From Brevibacillus fulvus (GTDB lineage Bacteria > Bacillota > Bacilli > Brevibacillales > Brevibacillaceae), in the NCBI RefSeq assembly GCF_016908525.1, contig NZ_JAFBEB010000007.1, forward strand, positions 124,001-188,000: a stretch of 64,000 nucleotides of DNA, in the 5' to 3' direction. The notes under the pieces were generated by a model. It was not told the origin of the DNA. It made no database searches and saw nothing but the letters and a program-made list of their open reading frames with translations. Within the stretch, counting starts at the first letter, position 1; the number at the start of each line of letters is the position of its first letter. The translations under genes and the position numbers were made by a program. Of the stretch, positions 1 to 9,326 are shown piece by piece.

Positions 1-1945
1 AAGTGGATTTTTCATCCCATTCGTACAGTTCGCCTTGCGGTGCGTCGATTTCATTCCATGCTTTGTTTGCTGTGTACACTTGACCATATTGAGAGCGGAA
101 TACTTCCGGATTCATCGCTTTATCCATTGCTTCCGCAAGTTCTTCCTGAGTCGGCCAGATATCTTTCAAGTAAACCGGTTGGCCATCTTTGCCAATGCCG
201 ATCGGTTCCTTGGTCAAATCGATGTCCACGGTTCCAGCCAGGGCGTAGGCAATAACCAATGGCGGGGAAGCCAAGTAGTTTGCTTTTACTTGCGCGTGAA
301 TACGGCCTTCAAAGTTACGGTTACCGGACAATACGGCTGCTACCGTCAGATCATTGTCAGCGATCGCTTTGCTGGTTTCTTCAGGCAATGGACCGGAGTT
401 ACCGATACAGGTAGTGCAGCCGTAGCCGACTACGTTAAAGCCAAGCTGGTTGAGCGGTTCGATCAGCCCGGTATCGATCAGGTATTGGGTAACTACGCGA
501 GAGCCTGGAGCGAGCGAGCTTTTTACAAACGGCGGTTTTTTCAGCCCTTTTTCCACCGCTTTTTTCGCTACGATCCCTGCGCCCAGCATAACGCTTGGGT
601 TAGACGTATTGGTGCAGGAAGTAATCGCCGCGATCACGATCGATCCTGTTTTCAATACCGCTTTTTCGCCGTTTGGATAAGTTACTTCCGCTTGGCTGGC
701 GATTTTTTCTTCGCTCAAGGCAAAGCCGCCTTTTTCAATTGGTGCACGCAAGCTGGTATTGAAAGACTCTTTCATGTTAGTCAGCTCTACGCGGTCTTGC
801 GGACGTTTTGGACCGGACAAGCTCGGTACGACTGTAGACAGATCCAATTCGATTGTTTCCGAGAAGACCGGATCGGGAGTATCGTCCGTGCGGAACAAGC
901 CTTGCGCTTTGGTGTAAGCTTCGACAAGGGCAATTTGCTCATCATCGCGTCCGGTTTGACGCAGATAGTTCAATGTTTCCGCATCCACAGGGAAGAAGCC
1001 CATCGTTGCCCCGTATTCCGGCGCCATGTTGGCAACGGTAGCGCGGTCAGCCAGCGAGATGTTCGACAAGCCAGGACCGTAGAATTCCACGAATTTCCCT
1101 ACCACGCCGCGTTTGCGCAAGATTTGCGTAACGGTGAGAGCGAGGTCGGTCGCGGTCGCGCCTTCGGACAGCGTACCGGTCAGTTTGAAACCGACAACTT
1201 CCGGGGTAACAAAGTAGAGCGGCTGTCCTAACATACCGGCTTCTGCCTCGATACCGCCAACGCCCCAACCGAGTACACCCAGACCGTTAATCATCGTCGT
1301 ATGGGAGTCGGTACCAACCAGCGAGTCAGGGAAGGCAACCACTTCGCCATCGGACTCACGGGTAGCAACAACCGTTGCCAAATACTCGAGGTTTACTTGG
1401 TGGACAATCCCGGTAGCCGGTGGTACGGCGCGGAAATTGTCAAAAGCGGTTTGCGCCCAGCGAAGGAAGCGATAGCGTTCGCCGTTCCGTTCAAATTCCA
1501 GTTTCATGTTTGCCTCAAGGGCTTTATCGCTACCAAACTCGTCAACCATGACAGAGTGGTCAATAACAAGATCAACAGGCACGAGCGGGTTAATCCGTTC
1601 CGGATTGCCGCCGGCGCGTTTCATCGCAATCCGCATAGCGGCCAGGTCGACAACTGCAGGAACACCCGTAAAGTCTTGAAGAACGATGCGAGCGGGCATA
1701 AGAGGAACTTCCTGGTTGCTGTCGCGTCCTTTGGTCCAGTTGGCCAATTGATTTACGTGCTCTTTTGTAATCGCTCTGCCGTCAAACTGACGGATAGCAG
1801 CTTCCAATAAAACTTTAATGGAGAAAGGCAGCTTGGAAACTTCGCTGAAACCTTGCTCTTCCAACCCTTGCAAGCGGTAATATTGATACGTTTTGTTACC
1901 CACTTGCAACGGCGACTTGACCGAGAAAGCATCTTTCTTTGCCAT
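1..1945 (-). CDS. acnA: Aconitate hydratase (aconitase A), 3' end beyond the window
   Basis: This gene encodes the TCA-cycle enzyme that isomerises citrate to isocitrate; in Bacillus it also acts as an iron-responsive RNA-binding protein. About 648 codons are visible of the roughly 900 expected, because the gene runs off the left edge. The ATG at 1945 follows a perfect AAGGAGG (1954-1960) with 8 nt spacing, and the protein begins [13 protein letters not shown]. Visible family signatures are [19 protein letters not shown], which is substrate and cluster associated, and the [4Fe-4S] ligands in [10 protein letters not shown] and [11 protein letters not shown]. The gene is monocistronic at its 5' side: about 180 nt without a recognised gene separate it from the moeB stop. 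Identity is certain; only the C-terminal swivel domain is missing. Confidence 0.97.
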   Translation of the reverse strand, partial: MAKKDAFSVKSPLQVGNKTYQYYRLQGLEEQGFSEVSKLPFSIKVLLEAAIRQFDGRAITKEHVNQLANWTKGRDSNQEVPLMPARIVLQDFTGVPAVVDLAAMRIAMKRAGGNPERINPLVPVDLVIDHSVMVDEFGSDKALEANMKLEFERNGERYRFLRWAQTAFDNFRAVPPATGIVHQVNLEYLATVVATRESDGEVVAFPDSLVGTDSHTTMINGLGVLGWGVGGIEAEAGMLGQPLYFVTPEVVGFKLTGTLSEGATATDLALTVTQILRKRGVVGKFVEFYGPGLSNISLADRATVANMAPEYGATMGFFPVDAETLNYLRQTGRDDEQIALVEAYTKAQGLFRTDDTPDPVFSETIELDLSTVVPSLSGPKRPQDRVELTNMKESFNTSLRAPIEKGGFALSEEKIASQAEVTYPNGEKAVLKTGSIVIAAITSCTNTSNPSVMLGAGIVAKKAVEKGLKKPPFVKSSLAPGSRVVTQYLIDTGLIEPLNQLGFNVVGYGCTTCIGNSGPLPEETSKAIADNDLTVAAVLSGNRNFEGRIHAQVKANYLASPPLVIAYALAGTVDIDLTKEPIGIGKDGQPVYLKDIWPTQEELAEAMDKAMNPEVFRSQYGQVYTANKAWNEIDAPQGELYEWDEKST

Positions 1946-2125
1946 TGCAATAACCTCCTTAGATCTACTGCTGTTTCGTCTGATGAAACTCAGTTTCGTT
2001 TTCGTAACTTCAACCATATTATACTCGATTTATTGTTAGTCTTCTACCCTATTTTCATAAATTGTTCAAAAATCGTCATACGTAACGAGATCCATGTCGG
2101 ACACATAGCTTAAGACAGCGCTGCG

Positions 2126-3151
2126 CTACGCACCGATATACCTTGCGTGCAAGCTGCGGGCTGTACTGATGTCATCTGTCCCTTGTACCAACACTCGTCC
2201 ATCAGGGAAAATGACCAAGGTATAGGGGTCTTGGTGAAAACGCAGCAAAAATTTGTTTCGCTCTACTTGCCCCAGAGGGCGGAGACGCTGTTCCAGCACG
2301 TCGAGCTCAAAACGGGTGCCGTCAACCGGGCTGATTTGTACGGAGTTGCGCCCGCAGAGGGAAACAGCCAAATCCTCCTGACTGGACAAATTTAAATAGG
2401 AAAATTCCTGTTTGCCGCAGGCCGGACAATCGCTGCGCCGCGCTTTGCCAATGCCGATTTGCTGCTGCTGGTTCCCCCACAAATCAAAATGGGTCAACGT
2501 CTGCGCAAGCGCTTCGGTAGCGCCTACCAGCAGTTTGAGCGCTTCCGTCGCTTGGTACGAAGCGACCACATGGATGATCGGCCCGATCACGCCAGCGGTG
2601 TCACAAGTTGGCATTTCCCCCGGATTGGGCGCTTCCGGAAACAGACAGCGCAAGCAAGGCGTCTCGCCCGGGCGGATGGTGGCATACATCCCTTTTGCAC
2701 TGACGGCACCGCCATAAATCCAGGGAATGCCGTGTTTGACACAGACATCGTTGATCAAATACCTGATTTGAAAATTGTCCGTCGCGTCCAATACCAGATT
2801 GACGTCTGTCAGCAATGTCTCCGCGTTATAAGGTGTAACATCGGCTACGACAGGCTCCAGCTCAACTTCCGAATTGATTTTGCGTAATTTCTCATAGGCG
2901 GCGATAGCCTTGGGAAGGTGTTGACGCGCATCTTCCTCATCATAGAGCATCTGCCGCTGCAAATTGCTCGGTTCCACAAAGTCCCGATCGATCATACGAA
3001 CAAATCCGACGCCTGCTCGTACCATATGATTGGCCAGGACGGTGCCCAGCGCACCCATGCCTACGATGGCAACACGGCTCTGCAATAATCTCTCCTGACC
3101 AGTTTTACCAATCGGGGCAAATAAAATTTGGCGAGAATAGCGGGTATCCAT
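2126..3151 (-). CDS. moeB: Molybdopterin-synthase adenylyltransferase MoeB/ThiF family
   Basis: This E1-like enzyme adenylates the C-terminal glycine of the MoaD sulphur carrier so that it can become a thiocarboxylate for molybdopterin synthesis. The 341-residue protein has the Rossmann nucleotide loop VGMGALGTVLANHM near residues 31-44, the ATP-pocket sequence RDFVEPSNLQRQ, and LDATDNFQIRYLIND. Zinc-binding cysteine pairs are CLRC and CPAC. A C-terminal extension of about 90 residues follows the core and may be a rhodanese-like remnant. The gene lies 19 nt downstream of the moaD-moaE fusion on the same strand, so its MoaD partner is probably co-transcribed. A role in ThiS activation cannot be excluded from family membership alone, but context favours MoeB. 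Confidence 0.9.
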   Translation of the reverse strand: MDTRYSRQILFAPIGKTGQERLLQSRVAIVGMGALGTVLANHMVRAGVGFVRMIDRDFVEPSNLQRQMLYDEEDARQHLPKAIAAYEKLRKINSEVELEPVVADVTPYNAETLLTDVNLVLDATDNFQIRYLINDVCVKHGIPWIYGGAVSAKGMYATIRPGETPCLRCLFPEAPNPGEMPTCDTAGVIGPIIHVVASYQATEALKLLVGATEALAQTLTHFDLWGNQQQQIGIGKARRSDCPACGKQEFSYLNLSSQEDLAVSLCGRNSVQISPVDGTRFELDVLEQRLRPLGQVERNKFLLRFHQDPYTLVIFPDGRVLVQGTDDISTARSLHARYIGA

Positions 3152-3170
3152 TTCGCTCCGTCTCCTTTCC

Positions 3171-3863
3171 CTAGTCGGCTGGGGCTAGCGGATTCCATGG
3201 ACCGAGCTGATGTCCTTTCCACTCGCTGCCGTCTTCCCAGATTTCTTTTTTCCAGATCGGCACAATCTGTTTTAATCGTTCGATCGCGTATCTTCCGGCT
3301 TCGAACGCTTCATTGCGGTGCGGAGTTGCAACTGCAATAATAACGGCAATCTCTTCGATGGCCAGTTCGCCGATCCGGTGGTGCATCGCGACTTCCACGC
3401 CCGGCCAACGCGCTTCCATTTCCTCGGCAATTTGCTTCATCTTTTGTACGGCCATCGGAGCATAGGCTTCATAAGAGAGGTAGACGGTCCTTTGTCCTTG
3501 CGTAAATTCGCGGACGGTTCCGACAAACGTCAAAATCGCTCCGGCATGGGGATTGGAGACGAGCGACAGCAATTTATCTGCACTCAGCGGTTGCTCGGTA
3601 ATCAAAAAGCGGCTGTCTTCGCCGCCGCTGACCGGGGGCAAAATGGCAATTTCATCCGCAGCGTTGACCACGGACTCCGGTCCAGCGTATTCCTGATTTA
3701 ATGAAACAAAACAGGAGGGAAGCAGCTTGGCCAGTTCCGGATAATCCGCGCTGATCTGTTCCAATAATTTGCTTACCGTCGAACCGTTCGGAATCTGCGC
3801 AATAATTTCCCGTTTCCCGGCACGTTCAGCCAGACTGGCAAACAATAACACCTTGACCTGCAT
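3171..3863 (-). CDS. Molybdopterin synthase MoaD-MoaE fusion protein
   Basis: Both subunits of molybdopterin synthase are encoded in one 230-residue chain. Residues 1-81 are a ubiquitin-like MoaD domain ending in PPVSGG (Gly80-Gly81). The rest is MoaE, with FVGTVREF, the dimer/active-site segment MHHRIGELAIEE, and the catalytic lysine region PIWKKE. MoaD normally works only when its terminal Gly-Gly carboxylate is free, so the fusion implies cleavage after Gly81, as established for the MoaX fusion of mycobacteria. The start ATG at 3863 follows GAGGAG. It is divergent from moaC and directly upstream of moeB, forming one cofactor locus. The fusion is real in the sequence; processing is inferred. 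Confidence 0.92.
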   Translation of the reverse strand: MQVKVLLFASLAERAGKREIIAQIPNGSTVSKLLEQISADYPELAKLLPSCFVSLNQEYAGPESVVNAADEIAILPPVSGGEDSRFLITEQPLSADKLLSLVSNPHAGAILTFVGTVREFTQGQRTVYLSYEAYAPMAVQKMKQIAEEMEARWPGVEVAMHHRIGELAIEEIAVIIAVATPHRNEAFEAGRYAIERLKQIVPIWKKEIWEDGSEWKGHQLGPWNPLAPAD

Positions 3864-4055
3864 ATCGACTCCTCATTTCCCGTTGTTCTTTTTCCGCATG
3901 ATTTGCTTCAGCATGGGTCCTTACCGATGACGATAACATAAACCGCCAGACACTGCCAGATTTTGAAGTGCAGGTGAAACCGGGGAATTGATTTTCCGTC
4001 TGGCGCAGTTTAAGGTAGAGTAGTACATTGTGTTGCAGAACGGAGGCCAAAAACG

Positions 4056-4544
4056 GTGATGAGTGATCCATTAACGCACTTTAATGAACAGCAGCGGGCA
4101 CAAATGGTAGATATTTCCGAAAAGAATGTCAGCAAACGGGTAGCCGTTGCGCGCAGTCAGGTGAAGATGCGCCCGGAGACATGCCAACGAATACGCCAGG
4201 GAGCGGTCGAGAAAGGGGACGTGCTGGCGGTCGCCCAAGTGGCGGGGATTATGGCTGCCAAGAAAACGGCGGATTTGATCCCGATGTGTCATCCTTTGCC
4301 CTTGACCGGAATCGACCTGCAGTTTATGTATGAAGGAGAAGATACGCTGGCAGTGGAGGCGACGGTTAAAACGACCGGGAAAACGGGGGTCGAGATGGAA
4401 GCGTTGACAGCTGCCAGCGTAGCGGTGCTGACCATCTACGACATGTGCAAAGCGATGGATAAAGAGATGGTGTTAGGCCCAACTTATCTGGTCAGCAAAA
4501 CAGGCGGAAAAAGCGGCGATTTTCAACGTGCCGCCCAGCCTTAG
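4056..4544 (+). CDS. moaC: Cyclic pyranopterin monophosphate synthase MoaC
   Basis: MoaC converts the MoaA product 3',8-cyclo-7,8-dihydro-GTP into cyclic pyranopterin monophosphate. The 162-residue protein shows [16 protein letters not shown] at the N-terminus, the active-site MCHPLPLTG, and [24 protein letters not shown] with KTGGKSG near the C-terminus, all diagnostic of MoaC. A GTG at 4056 and an ATG at 4059 sit 9 and 12 nt after GGAGG (4042-4046), so either may be used. It is divergently transcribed from the moaD-moaE/moeB pair across a 190-nt gap, and a transporter gene follows 61 nt downstream. No moaA is in the window. Confidence 0.96.
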   Translation: MMSDPLTHFNEQQRAQMVDISEKNVSKRVAVARSQVKMRPETCQRIRQGAVEKGDVLAVAQVAGIMAAKKTADLIPMCHPLPLTGIDLQFMYEGEDTLAVEATVKTTGKTGVEMEALTAASVAVLTIYDMCKAMDKEMVLGPTYLVSKTGGKSGDFQRAAQP

Positions 4545-4605
4545 GCAATATTGTGGAATTGCAGTGAACCGGCGTCGCCATTAACAGCAAAAGCGAGGAA
4601 GCAAA

Positions 4606-5847
4606 ATGATGGGGAGTTTACGCGCCTATCCACGAAAGATCTGGATGCTGGCCGCAACAGGAATACTTTATGCAACAGGAATGGCCTTTATTTGGCCAAT
4701 GGTGACGATTTATATCCACGATGTATTGGGCAAGTCTTTGTCCGTCGCGGGGATGTTGCTTGTTTTTAATCAAGGCGGCTTTCTGACGGGCAGTCTCGTG
4801 GGCGGTCTGCTGTTTGACCGTTGGGGAAAATTGCGAACAATTGTCGCGACTACGGTGTTAGGCGCTGTTGTTGCCATTATCATGGGCAGTTGGCAAAATT
4901 TCTATGTATACGGCGCCATGCTGGCCCTCAACGGCTTTTGTTCGGGAGTGATGTACCCGGCCATCTATGCGTTGACAACCATTATTTGGAAGGAAGGCGG
5001 CCGGACGGCGCTGAATATGACCTATGTCGCCATTAATGTCGGCGTGGCGGTCGGTTCAGCGCTGTGCGGGATTGTCGCCGAGCTGTCCTTTACCTGGACG
5101 TTTTACGGAAATGCGATTCTCTATGGAATCGTGTTGGTGATGTTTATCGCCATGCTGCGAAATCGACAGGAATCCCCGGCGACTGGAGCAAAGGAAGAAA
5201 TCTACACGATCGAACCGATCGAACCCGTGCCTGTTCCCGCCAAGCGGCCGTGGGTAACGCTGGGGATGCTTTGCTTCGGTCTTATTGTCTGCTGGATTGC
5301 CTATGTGCAATGGCAAACCGTGATTGCCACCTATATGAGCTCGCTTGGCATATCCTTATCCAGTTACAGCATGCTATGGACGATCAATGGACTGCTGATT
5401 TTGGTGGGACAACCGCTGACCAAATGGCTGATCCGCTTTGCTTCCGATGTGAAGCAGCAGATTGTGCTGGGCTCGATTATTTTTGCCTGCTCCATGCTGC
5501 TATTGACCCAAACGACTTCGTACACGGGGTTTTTGGCGGGCATGATCATTATGACGCTGGGAGAAATGCTTGTTTGGCCGGGAGTTCCGACGATCGCTGC
5601 CAGACTGGCGCCCCCGGGAAAAGAAGGCCAGTTCCAGGGAATGGTCTCCGGTGCATCTTCCGCCGGACGGATGGTCGGTCCGGCCCTGGGCGCTGTCTTG
5701 TTTGAATCGTTTTCGGCATCCGTGCTGTTTTTGGCAATGGCTTTGTTATGTCTCCTCGGTGCAGTTTGCTTTTACAGCCATGATCGGCTGCGGCGGCGGA
5801 CGTCAGAAAACGGGAACTCGATTCAGGCGAAGACGGAGAGTTTTTGA
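4606..5847 (+). CDS. MFS transporter (drug/metabolite exporter type)
   Basis: This 413-residue major facilitator protein has about 12 hydrophobic helices split by a cytosolic loop near residues 185-225 that is rich in Pro, Glu and Ile. The motif-A-like loop GGLLFDRWGKLRT lies between helices 2 and 3. The ATG at 4606 follows GAGG at a 7-nt spacing; a second ATG is the next codon. The gene is 61 nt after moaC in the same direction, so the two may share a transcript, but the substrate cannot be read from the sequence. It resembles the multidrug-resistance branch common in Bacillales. A link to molybdenum metabolism would be speculation. Confidence 0.85.
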   Translation: MMGSLRAYPRKIWMLAATGILYATGMAFIWPMVTIYIHDVLGKSLSVAGMLLVFNQGGFLTGSLVGGLLFDRWGKLRTIVATTVLGAVVAIIMGSWQNFYVYGAMLALNGFCSGVMYPAIYALTTIIWKEGGRTALNMTYVAINVGVAVGSALCGIVAELSFTWTFYGNAILYGIVLVMFIAMLRNRQESPATGAKEEIYTIEPIEPVPVPAKRPWVTLGMLCFGLIVCWIAYVQWQTVIATYMSSLGISLSSYSMLWTINGLLILVGQPLTKWLIRFASDVKQQIVLGSIIFACSMLLLTQTTSYTGFLAGMIIMTLGEMLVWPGVPTIAARLAPPGKEGQFQGMVSGASSAGRMVGPALGAVLFESFSASVLFLAMALLCLLGAVCFYSHDRLRRRTSENGNSIQAKTESF

Positions 5848-5884
5848 TTGCGGGCACGAAAAAGGCAGCCGCTTTTTCCGGGGA

Positions 5885-5913
5885 TTGACATTGTCGGCTT
5901 CCGCTCGTACTAT
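5885..5913 (+). promoter_or_regulatory. Sigma-A promoter of the SAM riboswitch-mtnE unit
   Basis: TTGACA (5885-5890) is followed by exactly 17 nt and TACTAT (5908-5913). It lies about 30 nt upstream of the riboswitch, where transcription of the leader should begin. Confidence 0.8.
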
Positions 5914-5943
5914 ATTAGTGATGAAAATTGAACAGCCTTTTGT

Positions 5944-6058
5944 ACTTATCATGAGCGGCGAAGGGACCTGGCCCGATGAAGCCCGGCAGCGGATCTTGCA
6001 AGCGAACGGCTGACAAGATGCTGTGCCAATTCCAGCAGGATAATCCTGACAGATAAGG
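5944..6058 (+). promoter_or_regulatory. SAM-I (S-box) riboswitch
   Basis: The leader contains the conserved S-box core. P1 pairs CTTATC (5945-5950) with GATAAG (6052-6057). The 5' half reads GAGCGGCGAAGGGACCTGGC and then CCGATGAAGCCCGGCAGC. The 3' half contains TGTGCCAATTCCAGCAGG. A rho-independent terminator follows within 20 nt. In this family, SAM binding stabilises P1 and favours the terminator, so the downstream aminotransferase should be expressed when SAM or methionine is scarce. This matches S-box control of methionine salvage genes in Bacillus. Confidence 0.96.
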
Positions 6059-6077
6059 ACGCGCTACAGTCTTGTAC

Positions 6078-6111
6078 CCCCTTTTTTCTGTATGGAAAAA
6101 AGGGGTTTTTT
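6078..6111 (+). terminator. SAM riboswitch expression-platform terminator
   Basis: CCCCTTTTTT (6078-6087) pairs perfectly with AAAAAAGGGG (6096-6105), leaving an 8-nt loop, followed by six T residues. It lies between the aptamer and the mtnE start, as needed for transcriptional attenuation. Confidence 0.92.
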
Positions 6112-6139
6112 AAATGAATGGGAAGGGAAGACATGACGC

Positions 6140-7312
6140 ATGCGAATTCAACACGCTTCAATGGTAGACAGGCTACCTACACAATTTTTTTCAACGATGG
6201 TGGCAAAAGTGAATAAAGTCATTGCCGCCGGTCACGATGTAATCAATTTGGGACAAGGCAATCCTGATTTGCCTACGCCCCCGCATATCGTGGAAGAACT
6301 GCAAAAACAGGCGGCCAATCCGCTGCATCATAAATATCCGCCATTTCAGGGACACCGTGAACTAAAAGCAGCGATTGCTCATTGGTATAAACAGGAGTTT
6401 GATGTTGACCTTGATCCGGATGAAGAAGTGGCAATCTTGTTCGGCAGCAAAACCGGACTGGTGGAAATTTGCCAGGTGTTGTTGAATCCCGGAGATGTTG
6501 CATTGGTTCCAGATCCCGGTTATCCCGATTACTGGTCGGGAATCGCCGTTGCCGATGCCAAAATGGTGCTCATGCCGCTTCGCGCGGGCAACCGCTTTTT
6601 GCCCGATTACGGCGAATTGTCCCCGGAAGACGTAGACAAGGCGAAACTGATGTTTCTAAATTATCCCAACAATCCGACGGCGGTTAACGCGCCTGTGGAG
6701 TTTTTTGAAGAAACGATTCGTTTTGCGCGGAAAAATGAAATCGTGGTTTGTCACGATTTTGCCTACGGAGCGATCAGCTACGATGGCAAAAAACCGGTCA
6801 GTTTCATGCAGGTACCGGGCGCGAAAGAAGTCGGAGTCGAGTTTTACACCTTGTCCAAAACATACAACATGGCCGGCTGGCGCGTAGGAGCGATGGTAGG
6901 GAACCGGGAATTGGTCCGCCTGATCAATCTTATCCAGGACCATTATTTCGTCAGTCTGTTTGGAGCGGTCCAAATGGCTGCGGTTCGCGCTTTGACCGAT
7001 TCGCAAGCGTGTGTGCGAGATTTGGTCGGGATTTATGAGAGCAGACGCAATGCCCTCTTTTCCAGCCTGGATCAAATCGGTTGGAAGGCTGCGCCTTCGC
7101 AAGGTTCCTTTTTTGCCTGGCTCCCCGTTCCTGCTGGTTACACCTCTGCAGAATTTGCAGATATCCTGCTGGAGAAAGCGCATGTGATGGTGGCGCCGGG
7201 GATTGGCTTCGGCCCAACCGGAGAAGGATACGTGCGAATCGGATTGCTTTCGACTGAGGAACGCCTGAAGGAAGCGGTTCAGCGCATTCATACTCTCGGT
7301 TTGTTTCAATAA
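6140..7312 (+). CDS. mtnE: PLP-dependent aminotransferase, MtnE type (methionine salvage)
   Basis: This is a fold-type I class I/II aminotransferase of 390 residues. The PLP-binding lysine is Lys240 in LSKTYNMAGWRVG. Other signatures are INLGQGNPDLPTP, the substrate/cofactor motif LNYPNNPT, HDFAYGAI and the C-terminal arginine in GEGYVRIGL. The overall wording closely follows Bacillus MtnE (YkrV), which converts 2-oxo-4-methylthiobutanoate to methionine in the last salvage step. The SAM-I riboswitch directly upstream supports this specificity over generic aspartate or LL-diaminopimelate aminotransferase calls given to relatives. ATG 6140 was chosen; an ATG at 6133 is out of frame. No other mtn salvage gene is adjacent. 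Confidence 0.9.
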   Translation: MRIQHASMVDRLPTQFFSTMVAKVNKVIAAGHDVINLGQGNPDLPTPPHIVEELQKQAANPLHHKYPPFQGHRELKAAIAHWYKQEFDVDLDPDEEVAILFGSKTGLVEICQVLLNPGDVALVPDPGYPDYWSGIAVADAKMVLMPLRAGNRFLPDYGELSPEDVDKAKLMFLNYPNNPTAVNAPVEFFEETIRFARKNEIVVCHDFAYGAISYDGKKPVSFMQVPGAKEVGVEFYTLSKTYNMAGWRVGAMVGNRELVRLINLIQDHYFVSLFGAVQMAAVRALTDSQACVRDLVGIYESRRNALFSSLDQIGWKAAPSQGSFFAWLPVPAGYTSAEFADILLEKAHVMVAPGIGFGPTGEGYVRIGLLSTEERLKEAVQRIHTLGLFQ

Positions 7313-7359
7313 CCGGTTTCAGCGTATATCCAGGCGCTGTCGCCGACCGAGCCGACGCC

Positions 7360-7382
7360 GGGAGCCCTGAAAGATGGCTCCC
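7360..7382 (+). terminator. Possible hairpin after mtnE
   Basis: GGGAGCC (7360-7366) pairs with GGCTCCC (7376-7382) 48 nt after the mtnE stop. The T-tract that follows is poor, so termination is only likely. The 150-nt gap between mtnE and the protease 3' half shows nothing else. Confidence 0.4.
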
Positions 7383-7463
7383 GGTCGCTCGTTTTGGTCT
7401 GGATATTAACGCATTTTGGGGTTTGTCAAGAGGGAGAGCAGATGGCAACTGCCTTTTGTCTCC

Positions 7464-7728
7464 TTAGAAATAGAGCGTACTTAACTGCTGCTTGAGTGTG
7501 TCGATTCCGATAGAAAACCCAAGACATTGGCTGGATTGAATAATAAAGGCGTTTAGACCAATGACTTGCCCATGGAGGTTAATAAGCGGCCCGCCGCTAT
7601 TCCCGGGATTGATGGCCGCGTCCGTCTGAAAAATTTCCTCATAAACCCGTTTTGCGACGGTCAAACGGCGGTTTTTGGCACTAATGATTCCGGCTGTCAC
7701 CGAGTTTTCCAGCCCTAACGGGGAACCG
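7464..7728 (-). CDS. HtrA-like serine protease, 3' portion of a gene split by an element
   Basis: This is the C-terminal third of a trypsin-like S1C protease, carrying the catalytic serine motif [16 protein letters not shown] and the closing strands [10 protein letters not shown] and GFSIGIDTL. It lacks its own N-terminus: the conserved [13 protein letters not shown] enters directly from the 12-bp repeat at 7717-7728. An ATG at 7739 reads in frame, but it lies inside inserted DNA and has no family homology before GSPLG. Joined to the 5' portion (11140-11609) through the repeat, it gives a continuous 240-residue protease with no PDZ domain. Whether this fragment is translated on its own is unknown. 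Confidence 0.88.
7717..7728 (+). repeat. Left attachment core (12-bp direct repeat)
   Basis: AACGGGGAACCG is identical to 11140-11151, same orientation. The bases on both sides differ (T/T here, C/A at the other copy), so the shared core is exactly 12 bp. It encodes part of the GSPL segment of the protease. Confidence 0.85.
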
Positions 7729-7757
7729 TTTCTCCCCATAGCGCAGACCGCGTTCCT

Positions 7758-9221
7758 CTAGCGAAAAGCGAGGGTGGCAATCCGGACCTGCTTATTACCG
7801 CCCTGCGTCTGCGGCTTTTCTACTGCCGCTTCGATCTTGTCGACCAAGAGGGTAATCAAGTGCTTTTTTTCCGCAGAGGTAGCCTGATTCCAGATCGCGG
7901 ATACGTCCTTGAGGGCTTGGATCAGTTGCCCATCGGATAGCTGATCTTCTTGTTCGGCAATCTGCTGGAATAGTTCTTGCTCAGCTGTTTGAAGCTCGGT
8001 TAACTTGTGCCGATATTGTTCCGCAGTCAGCAGCATTTCTTCAAACGCCTGCGAGAGCCGCAGCCGCTTGCGCTCCAGTCTTTGCTGGTGCAAGTGCAGC
8101 AACGGCGTTGGACTGGCGGTATGATTGCTGGAGAGGGTACAGGCTTGATCGGTTGGCCACTGGGTAAGGTATGGGGAGAGGCGGCGGAATATCGCGGCTT
8201 CCAGCAAATCCTCGCGAATCATCGGGGCCTGGCAAACGCCTTTTCGGCGGTTTGGACAAAGATAATACCGATACGTGTAGCATTTCCCTGATTTTTTTTT
8301 GCTATTTCCCGTCTTGCCAATCATCGGAGCCTGGCAGAGCGCGCAATACAGGAGGCTGGAAAAGAGAAAAGGGGAGGCCAGCTGCCGAGGGTGTTTGCGT
8401 TTCCGGTTGGTCAGCAACATTTGCGCGGACAAAAATGTTTCTTTATCGATTAGCGGCTGGTAGGCGTCTTCATGGAGAATCCATTTTTCCGGAGCGTTCA
8501 GTTTTTGTCCGGACTCGCTGTAGTTCCAGCGCAAGGCTCCGTAGTAGACGTGATTTTGCAGAAGATGAGAGAGCGTTGTCGGACTCCAGGCAGCGCCCGT
8601 CTTTCCGCGCAAGCCCAACTGATTCAACTGTCGGGCGATCTGTTGCAAGGAGGCGCCCGACAGAAATTTGGCAAAAATCAATTTGACGATCTCTGCTTCA
8701 AATGGCTGGGGCACAAGCATACCGTTCTGAATCTCATATCCATAAGGCGACGGCCCCCCCGGCCGTTTTTTTTCTTGTGCCATCTGCTCCATGCCCATTT
8801 TCACGCGCTCCGCCAAATTTTCCCGCTCCCATTGAGCCAGGGCAGCCACCAATGTAATAAACAGACGGCCAATCGCGGTCGTTGTATCGTACACTTCTGT
8901 ACAACTGCGAAAGTTGACTCCGTAACGATCAAACTCCTGCAACAGCCGATAAAGATCCAAAACGGAGCGGGTGAGCCGATCAAGCCGGTACACCACCACA
9001 ATATCGACCAACTGCTTGCGGATATCCCGGAGCAGTCGCTGCATCTCGGGCCGCTCAAGATTTTTGGCGCTGTATCCTTCATCAATGTACAGATCGGCAA
9101 CCTCCCACGATTGCGAACGGATAAAAGCTGTCAGTCTTTCCTGTTGCGCTGCAATCGAGAAGCCTTCTCTCGCCTGTTCTTCGGTACTGACGCGAATGTA
9201 GATCGCTGTTCGTGTTCCCAT
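7758..9221 (-). CDS. Large serine recombinase (site-specific integrase/excisionase family)
   Basis: This recombinase cuts and rejoins attachment sites through a covalent phosphoserine. In the 487-residue protein the catalytic Ser12 is in YIRVSTEEQ, the resolvase arginine motif is YRLDRLTRS, and QWERENLAERVKMG leads into the long E helix. A recombinase domain follows (GPSPYGYEIQNG to WSPTTLSHLLQNHVYYGAL). The zinc ribbon has CALC and CPNRRKGVC, and the last 120 residues are a coiled coil. All parts of an active SpoIVCA-like enzyme are present. ATG 9221 was chosen because GAGGTG lies 7 nt upstream; a GTG at 9236 is less likely. The stop is 29 nt from the left repeat, the usual place for an integrase next to its att site. 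Confidence 0.95.
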   Translation of the reverse strand: MGTRTAIYIRVSTEEQAREGFSIAAQQERLTAFIRSQSWEVADLYIDEGYSAKNLERPEMQRLLRDIRKQLVDIVVVYRLDRLTRSVLDLYRLLQEFDRYGVNFRSCTEVYDTTTAIGRLFITLVAALAQWERENLAERVKMGMEQMAQEKKRPGGPSPYGYEIQNGMLVPQPFEAEIVKLIFAKFLSGASLQQIARQLNQLGLRGKTGAAWSPTTLSHLLQNHVYYGALRWNYSESGQKLNAPEKWILHEDAYQPLIDKETFLSAQMLLTNRKRKHPRQLASPFLFSSLLYCALCQAPMIGKTGNSKKKSGKCYTYRYYLCPNRRKGVCQAPMIREDLLEAAIFRRLSPYLTQWPTDQACTLSSNHTASPTPLLHLHQQRLERKRLRLSQAFEEMLLTAEQYRHKLTELQTAEQELFQQIAEQEDQLSDGQLIQALKDVSAIWNQATSAEKKHLITLLVDKIEAAVEKPQTQGGNKQVRIATLAFR

Positions 9222-9326
9222 AAAAAAACACCTCACACATAGCTGCTAGTAGAGCATACAGCAGTCGGTGAAGTGTTATTCCTGCTTGCGGAAAGGATGT
9301 ATTTCCATAAGGGGACGAACAGCGTC

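Noticed and set aside
35-1231. Long plus-strand open frame of about 400 codons
   Set aside because: It lies antisense to aconitase, which has full family motifs on the other strand; the plus-strand translation has no recognisable domain and no ribosome site.
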